Source of the DNA: Paenibacillus zeisoli
Lineage (GTDB): Bacteria; Bacillota; Bacilli; Paenibacillales; Paenibacillaceae
NCBI RefSeq assembly: GCF_003994465.1
Contig: NZ_RZNX01000001.1
Coordinates: forward strand, 1-64,000
Length of the DNA: 64,000 nt
Direction: 5' to 3'
Shown here: positions 34,263-42,750 of the stretch, in pieces
Layout of the letters: every line of letters starts with the position of its first letter
Position numbering within the stretch: the first letter of the stretch is position 1
Program-made: the position numbers and the translations under genes
The notes under the pieces: generated by a model
What the model saw: the letters and a program-made list of their open reading frames with translations, nothing else
What the model was told of the DNA's origin: nothing
Database searches by the model: none

Positions 34263-35528
34263 ATGGCGCTAAAAACAACTAAACCGAAACAAAACTATAT
34301 AGCAGGGATTTCTCTGGGCGTGATGGGAGTTGGGTTCGCTGCAACGCTTCCCTTTCACGAGGGAGCCCTCGGCTTAAGGCTGCTGCAGGGTGGATTCGAA
34401 GCTGGCCTTGTTGGAGGTCTTGCCGACTGGTTCGCCGTCACCGCCTTGTTCAGGCATCCTATGGGTATACCAGTACCGCACACGGCACTGCTGCCGAAGA
34501 ACCGGGAGAAGCTGACGGAAGCCGTGATTGCGATGATAGAGACAGAATTACTGCGTAAGGAGAGCATTGGCGAGAAGATCAGAAGCATTCGAATTGCTGA
34601 GCTTGCCCTTAATAAGATCAAGGCGGGAGTAAAAGCGGGTTCTTATAACCGAGCAATCTCATCCGTGCTTCTGTCCGTTATCCAGAATATCCCGGTTAGT
34701 CAGTTAACTGGGATCGTAATGCGCGAAATTCAGCAGGTAGTAGACCATCTTGATGAGAAAGCAATCCTGAACCGGGTATGGGACGAGATCGTTACACGCG
34801 GGTATGACGAGAAGGTGCTTGACCTGGCTTTGGACCGTGCAGATGCCTGGGCAAGACAGCCTGAGACTCGGGATATGCTGGGTAAAGTCGGCATTGAACA
34901 AATCCAGCAGATCAAGCTGGGCGGCTTGATGCAGTTCGCTGTAAATGCGTTTCTCGGGTATCTTAATGAAGATAAGATGGGAGATCTCATTCAGGGATTC
35001 ATCTTGAAGCAGGTTGAGAATTTCAGGAACCCGGATAATTTGAACCGGTTGAAGCTCCTTGCGATCCTGCATGTCGAGGTAAACCATGCGCTGGAGCGTC
35101 CAGAGCTGCTTGAGGAAATAAGAAGCTGGAAGGACAATCTGCTGGATAAGTTCGATCTGGAGAAGAAGATCGAGGGTTATATCCGATCTCTGATGGATCG
35201 GCTTCAGCTGTTCTTAGGGAGCGACGAGTTCTATGAGCAATGGTTAACCCCTTTCCTTGGAACTATGCTGAAAAGGCTGGAAGAGAGCCCAGAGCGGCTA
35301 GAGCAGGGTGAACAGTGGATTCAGCAGCAGGCCATGCAGCTGATTGAGAAGCACTACTCCAAGATTGGAGCCTTGGTCAGAGAGAACCTGAATAAGCTTA
35401 GCAATGCAGAATTGGTCACATTCATCGAGGGCAAAGTCGGCAGGGATCTTCAGTGGATCCGGATTAACGGGGCGATCTGCGGTTTCCTGGTTGGTGTTGG
35501 GCTCAGCTTGATAAGAGCCTTAGTGTAA
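34263..35528 (+). CDS. DUF445 family membrane protein
   Basis: A 421-residue protein with a hydrophobic N-terminal pair, a long helical cytosolic or periplasm-side region, and a C-terminal membrane segment (INGAICGFLVGVGLSLI). The N-terminal signature GGFEAGLVGGLADWFAVTALFRHPMG..IPHT-like is diagnostic of DUF445 (YjiN/YheB group). Function unknown. ATG 34263 is chosen because GCGAGGTAGA lies upstream and the preceding in-frame residues are atypical. It is a single-gene unit; a purine-rich tract and a terminator follow. Confidence 0.87.
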   Translation: MALKTTKPKQNYIAGISLGVMGVGFAATLPFHEGALGLRLLQGGFEAGLVGGLADWFAVTALFRHPMGIPVPHTALLPKNREKLTEAVIAMIETELLRKESIGEKIRSIRIAELALNKIKAGVKAGSYNRAISSVLLSVIQNIPVSQLTGIVMREIQQVVDHLDEKAILNRVWDEIVTRGYDEKVLDLALDRADAWARQPETRDMLGKVGIEQIQQIKLGGLMQFAVNAFLGYLNEDKMGDLIQGFILKQVENFRNPDNLNRLKLLAILHVEVNHALERPELLEEIRSWKDNLLDKFDLEKKIEGYIRSLMDRLQLFLGSDEFYEQWLTPFLGTMLKRLEESPERLEQGEQWIQQQAMQLIEKHYSKIGALVRENLNKLSNAELVTFIEGKVGRDLQWIRINGAICGFLVGVGLSLIRALV

Positions 35529-35539
35529 GGGCCAAGGAA

Positions 35540-35638
35540 TGGCACGAGAATGGCAAGAAGAGAGCTAGAGAAGTGCATGAAGAGAGTAAGCGTGTAAGAA
35601 GAAAGCAAGAAAAAGAGCAAGAAATAAAGCAAGAAGAT
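35540..35638 (+). repeat. Purine-rich 3' tract with imperfect GCAAGAA repeats
   Basis: Between the DUF445 stop and its terminator, nearly 100 bases are mostly A and G, with GCAAGAA occurring four times at uneven spacing. No open frame with a ribosome site is convincing. Confidence 0.5.
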
Positions 35639-35673
35639 GTACGCTCGGCAGCTTCCGGGGTACATCTTTTTTT
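35634..35673 (+). terminator. Intrinsic terminator after the DUF445 gene
   Basis: AAGATGTACGCT and GGTACATCTT form the arms, followed by a run of seven T. Confidence 0.82.
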
Positions 35674-35737
35674 GTGAATAGACATATCTGGCACCCGAAT
35701 CATTGTTTTTTGGAGGCAAGCATGTGATAATTAAGCT

Positions 35738-37747
35738 TTGTCCTTTATGAATCGCACGGTATTACAGATTTTGACGTTGGAGGCAGAGATAGTGGATCGT
35801 TATCCTTTTGAATTTAATTCTTCACAGCCCTTCATTCCCCAGCTGGGTGAATGGATTGCGGATGTGTTCTACGATATATTGCCGGAGGCTGGCTTTGAGG
35901 TGCGGGATGAGCAGATATATATGGCTTATCAGCTGGAGAGAGCCTTTGCGGAGAAAAAGACCATTTTTGCAGAAGCGGGGGTGGGTACCGGCAAGACTCT
36001 GGTCTATCTCCTATACGCTGCGGCCTATGCCCGTTATATGCGGAAGCCCGCCATTATTGCGTGTGCCGACGAATCGCTAATTGAACAGCTCGTTAAGCCC
36101 GAAGGCGATATTACGAAGCTGATCAAGCACCTGAATTTTGCGATTGATGCTCGTCTAGGCAAATCGCCGGATCAGTATGTCTGTCTGATTAAGCTGGATG
36201 AGGCAAGAGCAAGGGAGATGGAAGGTACACACTATGATGAAATTTATGAAGGGCTGCCAAAGTTCGTGCGAACCCCGGAGACTATGCAGTCGTTCCATGC
36301 CTACGGTGACCGGAAGGACTACCCTGATCTGAATGATGAACAGTGGCACAAGATCAGCTGGGATTCATTCCAGGACTGCTTCGTATGTGACCGCAGACAT
36401 CGCTGCGGACAGACCCTCTCACGTGACCACTACAGGGCTTCTTCAGATCTGATCATATGTTCACATGATTATTACATGGAGCACGTCTGGACCTATGAGG
36501 GGCGCAAGCAGGAGGGGCAGCTTCCACTGCTCCCGGACCACTGTGCGGTTGTGTTCGACGAAGGGCATTTGCTCGAAACAGCTGCCCAGAAGGCACTTAG
36601 CTATAATTTGAAACATTCGGTGTTCGAGGAGATTATCCTGCGGCTTCTGCAGGGTGAGATCCGGGAAAGCTTGGCCGTACTTATTGACCAGGCCATCCAG
36701 CAAAGCGAGATCATGTTCCATGTACTGGAGAGCAGCAGTTCCGAAGTGGTTGGTTCTGACCGAATGAAGGTAGATTTGTCGGGCCGACTTCTGCGTGAAA
36801 TAGCGGGATTCCGCAGCGTGCTTGACCAGATTGAGGAAGAGCTTGTGTTTGAGGGAGAGCTCTATACGCTAAATGACTACCAGCTGCGAATTGTGGAAGA
36901 ACATCTGGAAATGATTCAGAAGGCATTAAGTCTGTTCCAGCGTGAGGAGACTCCGATCTGCTGGACAACCCTGCATAAGGAAGGCCTGACTCTTTCGATT
37001 ATGCCGAAGACGGTGAAAGAAGTTCTTAGGGACCGCGTGTTCAATCTGAGAATCCCGATCGTGTTCTCTTCAGCCACCCTTTCCGTGGATGGTTCATTCG
37101 ATTATGTGGCGGATAGCCTGGGAACCCAGGATTATCTCTCGTTCTCAGCGGCTTCACCTTACGACTATTCGAATAAAATGAAGATCTATGCTCCTGCTTG
37201 GAGAGAAGAAGGTTCATTCGATGAGAAGATGAAACTTGCCATCCAGCTGCTTAAGCAGACCGAGGGTAGAGCTCTAATCTTATTCCGGACGATGGAGGAC
37301 CTTCAACAGTTCAAGCAGCAATCCAAGATAAGTAGGGAGCTGGCTGAGTTCCAGTTCTATTATGAAGGAGACCAGGAGATCAGTCATCTGATCGCAAGGT
37401 TTCAATCCGAAGAGCAGAGTGTCCTATGTGCGATAAGCTTGTGGGAGGGGCTTGATGTGCCTGGACCATCGTTATCCAATGTGATCATATGGTCGCTGCC
37501 CTTCCCGCCGCTTGACCCGGTATTCATGGCAAAGCATCAGTCTGCTGAGAACCCATTCATGGAGGTTGATCTCCCTTATATGAAGCTGCGGCTCAGACAA
37601 GGATTGGGGCGGCTGATTCGAACATCAACGGATCAAGGCATTGCAGCCATCCTCGGAGGAACGCTTCATCAAGCGGACTCGGAGGTAGCCAGGCACGTCA
37701 TCTCGGTGCTTCCACCTGGAGTATCGCTCGGCATTCTAAGCGAGTAG
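35738..37747 (+). CDS. DinG/XPD-like Fe-S DNA helicase
   Basis: A 669-residue superfamily 2 helicase. Walker A is EAGVGTGKT (about 77-85) and the DEAH-type box is DEGH (about 271-274). Between them lie Cys149, Cys214, Cys217 and Cys223, the four-cysteine 4Fe-4S pattern of DinG/XPD. C-terminal motifs SSATL, LWEGLDVPG and RQGLGRLIR complete the motor. There is no exonuclease domain of the kind found in Bacillus DinG. The family unwinds DNA at replication or repair blocks. The start is uncertain: TTG 35738 and ATG 35747 both lack a near ribosome site, while a strong GGAGG serves only an ATG-TGA minimal frame at 35722. Confidence 0.88.
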   Translation: MSFMNRTVLQILTLEAEIVDRYPFEFNSSQPFIPQLGEWIADVFYDILPEAGFEVRDEQIYMAYQLERAFAEKKTIFAEAGVGTGKTLVYLLYAAAYARYMRKPAIIACADESLIEQLVKPEGDITKLIKHLNFAIDARLGKSPDQYVCLIKLDEARAREMEGTHYDEIYEGLPKFVRTPETMQSFHAYGDRKDYPDLNDEQWHKISWDSFQDCFVCDRRHRCGQTLSRDHYRASSDLIICSHDYYMEHVWTYEGRKQEGQLPLLPDHCAVVFDEGHLLETAAQKALSYNLKHSVFEEIILRLLQGEIRESLAVLIDQAIQQSEIMFHVLESSSSEVVGSDRMKVDLSGRLLREIAGFRSVLDQIEEELVFEGELYTLNDYQLRIVEEHLEMIQKALSLFQREETPICWTTLHKEGLTLSIMPKTVKEVLRDRVFNLRIPIVFSSATLSVDGSFDYVADSLGTQDYLSFSAASPYDYSNKMKIYAPAWREEGSFDEKMKLAIQLLKQTEGRALILFRTMEDLQQFKQQSKISRELAEFQFYYEGDQEISHLIARFQSEEQSVLCAISLWEGLDVPGPSLSNVIIWSLPFPPLDPVFMAKHQSAENPFMEVDLPYMKLRLRQGLGRLIRTSTDQGIAAILGGTLHQADSEVARHVISVLPPGVSLGILSE

Positions 37748-37920
37748 GCTGGCTGTGCCTACCGCGTAGACATAGAAAGGCTGTGCCTGCCGTCTTGAGG
37801 GCTGAACTTGCTGGAAAGGCGATACCTGCTGTGTTAGAGCTAGTCAGGCTGTACCTTACTGTGTATACAAAGAGCGGGATACCTGTGTGGATACTTAGGA
37901 AGGCTATACTTAGTCAGTAG
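37748..37920. repeat. Degenerate tandem repeat, period about 28-40 bases
   Basis: Unit starts include GGCTGTGCCTACCG, GGCTGTGCCTGCCG, GGCGATACCTGCTG, GGCTGTACCTTACTG and GGGATACCTGTGTG. Copies differ in length and are interrupted by stops in all frames I read. Confidence 0.5.
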
Positions 37921-38055
37921 AGCAACATGAAGTCCTATTATCAAGGAACAGGAGTTCCGAGCTTAGGTGAACGAGGGACACTTCCTCTTCGTTCCCCGGC
38001 CTTCAACGGTAGTGTCTAGATGATCGAAGTAGAAGTTAGAAGGGCAGCAAAAATA

Positions 38056-38096
38056 GAAGCAATTAGCCATGCGTAATGGACTAATTGCTTCTTTTC
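38056..38096. terminator. Bidirectional terminator between the helicase and mqnD
   Basis: AGAAGCAATTAG pairs with CTAATTGCTTCT around a 14-base loop, followed by TTTCGTTG; on the minus strand a weaker T run follows. Confidence 0.75.
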
Positions 38097-38120
38097 GTTG
38101 TTGTCGGGGAGCCTACCTAT

Positions 38121-38972
38121 TCACTCCGGCTTCCAGATCAGCCGTGAAGGGTCGATTCGTGGAACCAAGCCTTCGTCCGCAGCCAGATTCAGCAGGGCAC
38201 TGACGGCATTATAACCCTCTTCACCGAGCTCTGCGGTGAACTCGTTCACATAGAGATCAATATGGGCCTCTGTCACCTCAGGCGCCATCTCCTGGGCATG
38301 ACTCGCAATATAGCTGCGAGAGGCTTCAGGATGGTCCCAGGCATAGCGCACAGAGTTCTGAATCCATTCAGCGATTTGCTTCAGATTCAAGGATCTGCGG
38401 GCGATAATGGCGCCGAGCGGAATAGGAAGCCCTGTGGTCTCTTCCCACCAGCTGCCAAGGTCGGTCATCATCGCTAATCCGTAATTTGGATAGGTAAAGC
38501 GAGCTTCATGGATAACAAGTCCAGCATCGATCTGTCCGTCCCGGACCGCAGGCATGATCTTGTCAAAAGGCATGACAACAATCTCGCCCACGCCGCCCGG
38601 TACATTTCTTGCTGCCCACAGCCGGAACAAGAGATAAGCAGTGGAGCGTTCGCTTGGAACGGCAACGCGGCGACCGCTAAGTGCTGCCGGATCCGGCTTG
38701 TCCGCGGTTCCACCTTGGGTAAGGACTAACGGACCGCATCCCCGGCCCAGGGCGCCCCCGCAGGGAAGAAGCGCATAGTCTTCCAGCACCCACGGGAGAG
38801 CGGCGTAAGAAATTTTGAGAATCTCTGGGCCGGTACGGTCAATAGCCCAGTTATTCGTAATATCAATATCGGCGTAAGTGACGTCGAATTCCGGCGCACC
38901 CGGAATAAGTCCGTGCACTAGAGCGTGAAAGACAAACGTGTCATTTGGACACGGAGAGAAAGCAATTTTCAT
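38121..38972 (-). CDS. mqnD: 1,4-dihydroxy-6-naphthoate synthase (futalosine menaquinone pathway)
   Basis: A 283-residue cytosolic enzyme with a periplasmic-binding-protein fold, as is usual for MqnD. Recognisable are the opening IAFSPCPNDTFVFHALVHG, the DIDITNNWA segment, PCGGALGRGCGP and GLVIHEARFTY. It splits cyclic dehypoxanthine futalosine to 1,4-dihydroxy-6-naphthoate. Its ATG overlaps the mqnB stop (ATGA) and AGGAGG precedes it, so the genes are translationally coupled. The remaining mqnA, mqnC and mqnE are not in the window. This points to the futalosine route rather than the men pathway of B. subtilis. Confidence 0.93.
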   Translation of the reverse strand: MKIAFSPCPNDTFVFHALVHGLIPGAPEFDVTYADIDITNNWAIDRTGPEILKISYAALPWVLEDYALLPCGGALGRGCGPLVLTQGGTADKPDPAALSGRRVAVPSERSTAYLLFRLWAARNVPGGVGEIVVMPFDKIMPAVRDGQIDAGLVIHEARFTYPNYGLAMMTDLGSWWEETTGLPIPLGAIIARRSLNLKQIAEWIQNSVRYAWDHPEASRSYIASHAQEMAPEVTEAHIDLYVNEFTAELGEEGYNAVSALLNLAADEGLVPRIDPSRLIWKPE

Positions 38973-39661
38973 TTGAGTTCCTCCTGAAGTTGAGTGAAAG
39001 CGGCCTCGAGCGCAGCAAGAGCATCGCCGATCCGCCAGGCGGACCGGTCGCGCGGGCCAACCGGATTTGAGATTCCGCGAATCTCAAGAACCGGCAGGCC
39101 GGCTTGCTCCGCCGCAGTGGCCACGCCGAAGCCCTCCATGGCTTCGGCACAAGCCCCGGGAACACGGCCGGCGATCGCCTCGGCCGTGGCCGCAGTTCCA
39201 GTTGCGGTCGTTACCGTGACAATCGGTCCCGATTGGACGGGGACTCCCGCAACCTGAAGGGCGCCGGTCAAGCGGGCAGCCAGCTCCGCTTGGACCGCAA
39301 TGCTGGACGAGCCGAAGCCGAGCTCGTCCACACTGCTGAAGCCCTCCTGGGTCTCAGCGCCCAGGTCGGCTGCGGTAATGGCGCTCGCCACGACAACCGT
39401 GCCGATCTCGGCAAGGCCCGGGAAGCCGCCGCCGATTCCGGCGCTGATGACCAGGTCGTAGCCGTCCGCTGCTGTGGCGAGAATCCTGGCGGTGCTCGCC
39501 GCGGCGGCGGCAGAGCCGACTCCGGCCAGCCGAACATCGACCGCCGCCTCGCCCGGGCCGGTAAGCAGCCCGCGCTGCACAGCCTCTTGCTCGGCAGGTA
39601 CTGCGGTCATGATCAGGACACGCCTAATGACGGGAATGTCCAAATTGTAATAGGGTTTCAT
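38969..39661 (-). CDS. mqnB: Futalosine hydrolase
   Basis: A 230-residue nucleoside-phosphorylase-fold enzyme that cuts futalosine to hypoxanthine and dehypoxanthine futalosine, the step before MqnC. Visible family marks are VLIMTAVPAEQEAV at the start, LVISAGIGGGFPG, ADLGAETQEGF, and AEAMEGFGVATAAEQAG (purine-nucleosidase-type Glu-Met-Glu) near residue 175. AAGGAG lies eight bases before the ATG. It forms an overlapping pair with mqnD. The coding region is much richer in G and C and in alanine codons than its neighbours, which suggests a different origin or drift of this gene. Confidence 0.9.
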   Translation of the reverse strand: MKPYYNLDIPVIRRVLIMTAVPAEQEAVQRGLLTGPGEAAVDVRLAGVGSAAAAASTARILATAADGYDLVISAGIGGGFPGLAEIGTVVVASAITAADLGAETQEGFSSVDELGFGSSSIAVQAELAARLTGALQVAGVPVQSGPIVTVTTATGTAATAEAIAGRVPGACAEAMEGFGVATAAEQAGLPVLEIRGISNPVGPRDRSAWRIGDALAALEAAFTQLQEELK

Positions 39662-39806
39662 ATAATAATCTCCTTAGATCGGTTGGATGCTGGTCTATTT
39701 AGTGTAAGCCAAATTTAATTAGCCGACAACTCGGATAGGGATATACAGCTTACTCATGTTTACGGATCGTCTGTCATCAAGTAGGATTTGCTGTATATTT
39801 TTGATA

Positions 39807-39835
39807 TTGTTTGGATGATCTGTGGGTGTTATGAT
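39807..39835 (+). promoter_or_regulatory. Sigma-A promoter for the MFS gene at 39946
   Basis: TTGTTT (39807-39812), 17-bp spacer, TATGAT (39830-39835). Confidence 0.5.
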
Positions 39836-39945
39836 AGGGCAAATTATGCTGGGGTACCTGAATACATAAGTCACATGTAAGATAGCATGAAATGAAAGGA
39901 ACAATAGTCATAGCAACTGACAACACTCAGAGCAGGGGGGAGACC

Positions 39946-41253
39946 ATGTCGAACGATACGTCACTCGTTAAAGAAACAACAGATCAAAGAGCAGAATTAA
40001 TAAAATCCTTTGTGGATTCACCGGAGAAACAGCGTCAGCTGTACAAAAGAACGATGATCATCGTCATTGCTTCGCAGATTTTTGGCGGAGCGGGATTGGC
40101 TGCGGGGATCACGGTGGGTGCGCTGCTGGCACACGATATGCTAGGAACAGATAGTTATGCTGGTGTTCCTACCGCACTGTTTACGTTAGGTTCCGCTGCC
40201 GCCGCCCTGATCGTCGGCCGTCTGTCTCAACAGTCCGGGCGCCGTGTGGGACTTGCTGCGGGCTTCCTAGCAGGCGGATTGGGTTCCGCAGGTGTTGTCT
40301 TTGCAGCTGTCTTCAATAGTATCGCACTACTCTTCGTATCGCTGCTGGTCTATGGAGCAGGGACGGCTACCAACTTGCTGGCCAGATATGCCGGTACCGA
40401 TCTGGCACTTCCAACACAGCGGGCCAAATCAATTAGTACGGCGATGGTCTTTACGACATTTGGTGCGGTTGCCGGACCGAATCTTGTAGATTTTACAGGC
40501 CGGATTGCGACTTCACTCGGAGCACCAGCGTTATCCGGTCCTTTCATGCTGGCATCTGCTGCCTATTTATTGGCTGGATTCGTATTGCTCATCTTCCTAC
40601 GGCCAGATCCATTACTCGTCGCCAAAGCTATTGCAGACGCGCAGCATCCTCAAGATATTCGGAGTAGCTCACTACAATCTGATCCCCCGGCAGCCTTGGA
40701 GAATCGACGCGGGATCTTCGTTGGGGCGTCAGTCATGGTGTTAACCCAGATTGTGATGATAGGCATTATGACCATGACACCGGTTCACATGAAGCAGCAC
40801 GGTCATGGGCTTGGAGAGGTTGGGATTGTAATCGGAATTCATATTGCTTCCATGTTTCTCCCTTCCCTGCTAACGGGCATTCTTGTCGATAAGTATGGCC
40901 GGAAGTCGATGTCCTATGCCTCTGGTGTAACGCTGCTCTTGGCCGGATTAGTCGCAGCATTCGCACCGGGTGACTCCATGGTATTTATGATTCTAGCGCT
41001 GGCTCTGCTCGGGTTAGGGTGGAATTTCGGCCTTATTAGCGGAACAGCAACGATTGTTGATGCTACGACCCCGGATACACGTGCCAAAACACAAGGAACG
41101 GTGGATGTCCTAATCGCTCTCGCCGGGGCATCGGGAGGTGCGTTATCCGGCATGGTGGTGGCCCATTCCAGCTTTTCAACACTCTCATTGGCTGGAGGAC
41201 TCTTGTCTTTGCTTCTGATTCCCATTGTCTTGTGGTCGAGAAGGAAAGTATGA
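39946..41253 (+). CDS. MFS transporter
   Basis: A 435-residue carrier with about 12 hydrophobic segments after a 40-residue hydrophilic N-terminus. Motif A appears in both halves (GRLSQQSGRRVG after helix 2; VDKYGRKSM after helix 8). Glycine-rich helices IFGGAGLAAGITVGALL and LVYGAGTATNLLARYAG are typical of a drug-exporter-like branch. ATG 39946 follows GGGGGGAG; an in-frame ATG at 39892 lacks a ribosome site. It is divergent from mqnBD and carries its own promoter. A small HTH gene follows after about 110 bases and could regulate it. Substrate unknown. Confidence 0.85.
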   Translation: MSNDTSLVKETTDQRAELIKSFVDSPEKQRQLYKRTMIIVIASQIFGGAGLAAGITVGALLAHDMLGTDSYAGVPTALFTLGSAAAALIVGRLSQQSGRRVGLAAGFLAGGLGSAGVVFAAVFNSIALLFVSLLVYGAGTATNLLARYAGTDLALPTQRAKSISTAMVFTTFGAVAGPNLVDFTGRIATSLGAPALSGPFMLASAAYLLAGFVLLIFLRPDPLLVAKAIADAQHPQDIRSSSLQSDPPAALENRRGIFVGASVMVLTQIVMIGIMTMTPVHMKQHGHGLGEVGIVIGIHIASMFLPSLLTGILVDKYGRKSMSYASGVTLLLAGLVAAFAPGDSMVFMILALALLGLGWNFGLISGTATIVDATTPDTRAKTQGTVDVLIALAGASGGALSGMVVAHSSFSTLSLAGGLLSLLLIPIVLWSRRKV

Positions 41254-41361
41254 TGGGGTCCCGCCACAAGAGCGGATATAGCTCCCTTTATTAGGTATAG
41301 GTTTTCTGGCAATGGATAAGGCTTAAGATTAAACAGAGTTATTGCGGGAGGTCATCGCTTC

Positions 41362-41610
41362 TTGAAATTTGAACTGGGACGCTGCTTGCTGAAGGATCGA
41401 TTGATAGAAACCGGACAATCCGTGGAATGGCTGGCAGCAGAGTTGCTATTCAGACCGGAACGAATTTACGACTTCATCGATAACAAAAGAGTGATGCCGC
41501 TTAAAATTGCCATATCCATCGCCGATTCCATCGGTTGTGATGTTCGCGCCTTGTATGAATTGATTCCGGAAGGAAACGAAGGTAAGGGAAATCAAGGACA
41601 CCACCTTTGA
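41362..41610 (+). CDS. Small XRE/Cro-like DNA-binding protein
   Basis: An 82-residue protein built almost wholly of a Cro/C1-type helix-turn-helix: LLKDRLIETGQSVEWLAAELLFRPERI as the first helices, then NKRVMPLKIAISIADSIGCDVRALYEL, the usual XRE third and fourth helices. The TTG start at 41362 has GGGAGG ten bases upstream. Its tail (EGNEGKGNQGHH) is hydrophilic. It may control the adjoining MFS or EamA carriers, but no operator was identified. A strong terminator follows directly. Confidence 0.8.
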   Translation: MKFELGRCLLKDRLIETGQSVEWLAAELLFRPERIYDFIDNKRVMPLKIAISIADSIGCDVRALYELIPEGNEGKGNQGHHL

Positions 41611-41616
41611 TCCGAC

Positions 41617-41675
41617 AAACAGCAACAGTCAGGGACTTTGTTTTCACGTCCAGGGCTGCTGCTGTTTCTTTTTTT
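41617..41675 (+). terminator. Intrinsic terminator after the XRE-like gene
   Basis: AAACAGCAACAG pairs with CTGCTGCTGTTT (one wobble) around a large loop, followed by CTTTTTTT. Confidence 0.8.
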
Positions 41676-41794
41676 GGTAATTCTGTTATTTTACTTTTAC
41701 AGAAGATATATATGTATTGACATAGGGCTGGGCCTGAGCGTTATAATATCCAAGCTGATGGAAGGAAGTAAAAATGAAGGAGAGTTGATTTGCG

Positions 41795-42682
41795 ATGCTA
41801 TCTCGTACCCGGACAGCGGTGTACCTAATATTCTTGGTTCTAGTATGGGGAATCAACTGGCCTTTGTCCAAACATGCTTTATTATACTCACCGCCTCTGC
41901 TGTTCGCAGGGCTGCGTCTGCTGATTGGGGGCATCCTATTGCTTCTTATTGCCATTCCCAGATACAGGAAGCTGAGGTTCAAGGAGACCTGGCCTCTCTA
42001 TTTCATCTCAGCCCTCTTCAATATTATTCTGTACTATGGTCTTCAAACGATCGGGCTCGGTTATCTGCCGGCGGGATTGTTCTCCGCCATCGTGTTTCTG
42101 CAGCCGGTACTGCTCGGGATTTGTGCCTGGTTATGGCTTGGAGAAAGGATGTATGGACTTAAGATTATAGGTCTGATTCTTGGGTTCCTTGGGGTTGGTG
42201 TGATCGGCGGCGGAGGTCTAACCGGAAGCCTCTCTCCGGTTGGCGTTATGCTCGCTCTGGGCAGCGCTGTCAGCTGGACGCTCGGTACCGTATACATGAA
42301 AAAAATCACCGGCAAGGTAGACTCTATTTGGATCGCAACCTTGCAAATCCTGATCGGCGGTATCGTTCTGCTGGTCCTGGGAAGCTGTACAGAAAGCTGG
42401 TCTGCAATCCAGTGGAACGGATCATTCATGCTGGATACTTTGTTCATCGCCATTTTCGTCATCGCCGTAGGCTGGTTGATCTTCTTCAAACTGGTGGGTT
42501 CGGGAGAGGCCAGTACCGTAGGTTCGTACACCTTTCTGATTCCGGTTATCTCCATCATTTGCAGTGTGATCTTCATGGGAGAATCATTGACGATAAATCT
42601 GATAATTGGCTTTGTCATGATTGTGGGAAGTATCATCTTGGTCAATGCGACTGGAAGAATTCGCTCGCGTTCACTTGGTTGA
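41795..42682 (+). CDS. EamA/DMT family transporter
   Basis: A 295-residue protein with ten hydrophobic segments in two EamA halves (about 8-135 and 150-290). Typical signatures are WGINWPLSK near the start, LQTIGLGYLPAGLFSAIVFLQPVL, and the second-half copy GEASTVGSYTFLIPVISIICSVIFMGE. Members export amino acids or other small metabolites. AAGGAGAG precedes the ATG. It stands alone, with a terminator upstream and a lipoprotein gene downstream. Substrate unknown. Confidence 0.88.
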   Translation: MLSRTRTAVYLIFLVLVWGINWPLSKHALLYSPPLLFAGLRLLIGGILLLLIAIPRYRKLRFKETWPLYFISALFNIILYYGLQTIGLGYLPAGLFSAIVFLQPVLLGICAWLWLGERMYGLKIIGLILGFLGVGVIGGGGLTGSLSPVGVMLALGSAVSWTLGTVYMKKITGKVDSIWIATLQILIGGIVLLVLGSCTESWSAIQWNGSFMLDTLFIAIFVIAVGWLIFFKLVGSGEASTVGSYTFLIPVISIICSVIFMGESLTINLIIGFVMIVGSIILVNATGRIRSRSLG

Positions 42683-42750
42683 TGAAGAATTCGTAACTTA
42701 TTTCGCCCGGGTCCCGTTATTTAGATAACGTGAAGATTAGGGGGAGCAAC

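Larger units (their letters stand above)
37748..38120. other. Intergenic region with degenerate repeats and several hairpins
   Basis: No gene is seen in these 373 bases. 37748-37920 hold about six degenerate copies of a unit beginning GGCTGTGCCT or GGCGATACCT. Then come the short hairpin GGAACAGGAGTTCC (37945-37958), the arms GAACGA/TCGTTC (37969-37994), GACACT/AGTGTC (37977-38016) and a convergent-gene terminator (38056-38096). Confidence 0.6.

Noticed and set aside
39104..39718. Long plus-strand frame opposite mqnB
   Set aside because: High GC content removes stop codons from other frames; the mqnB frame matches a known family and has AAGGAG.
39662..39945. Possible riboswitch in the mqnB / MFS divergent region
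   Set aside because: Only a simple promoter could be identified; no known aptamer core or expression-platform hairpin was seen.
41638..42162. A 174-residue plus-strand frame upstream of and overlapping the EamA gene
   Set aside because: It overlaps the real transporter gene in another frame, lacks a ribosome site, and crosses the terminator of the preceding gene.
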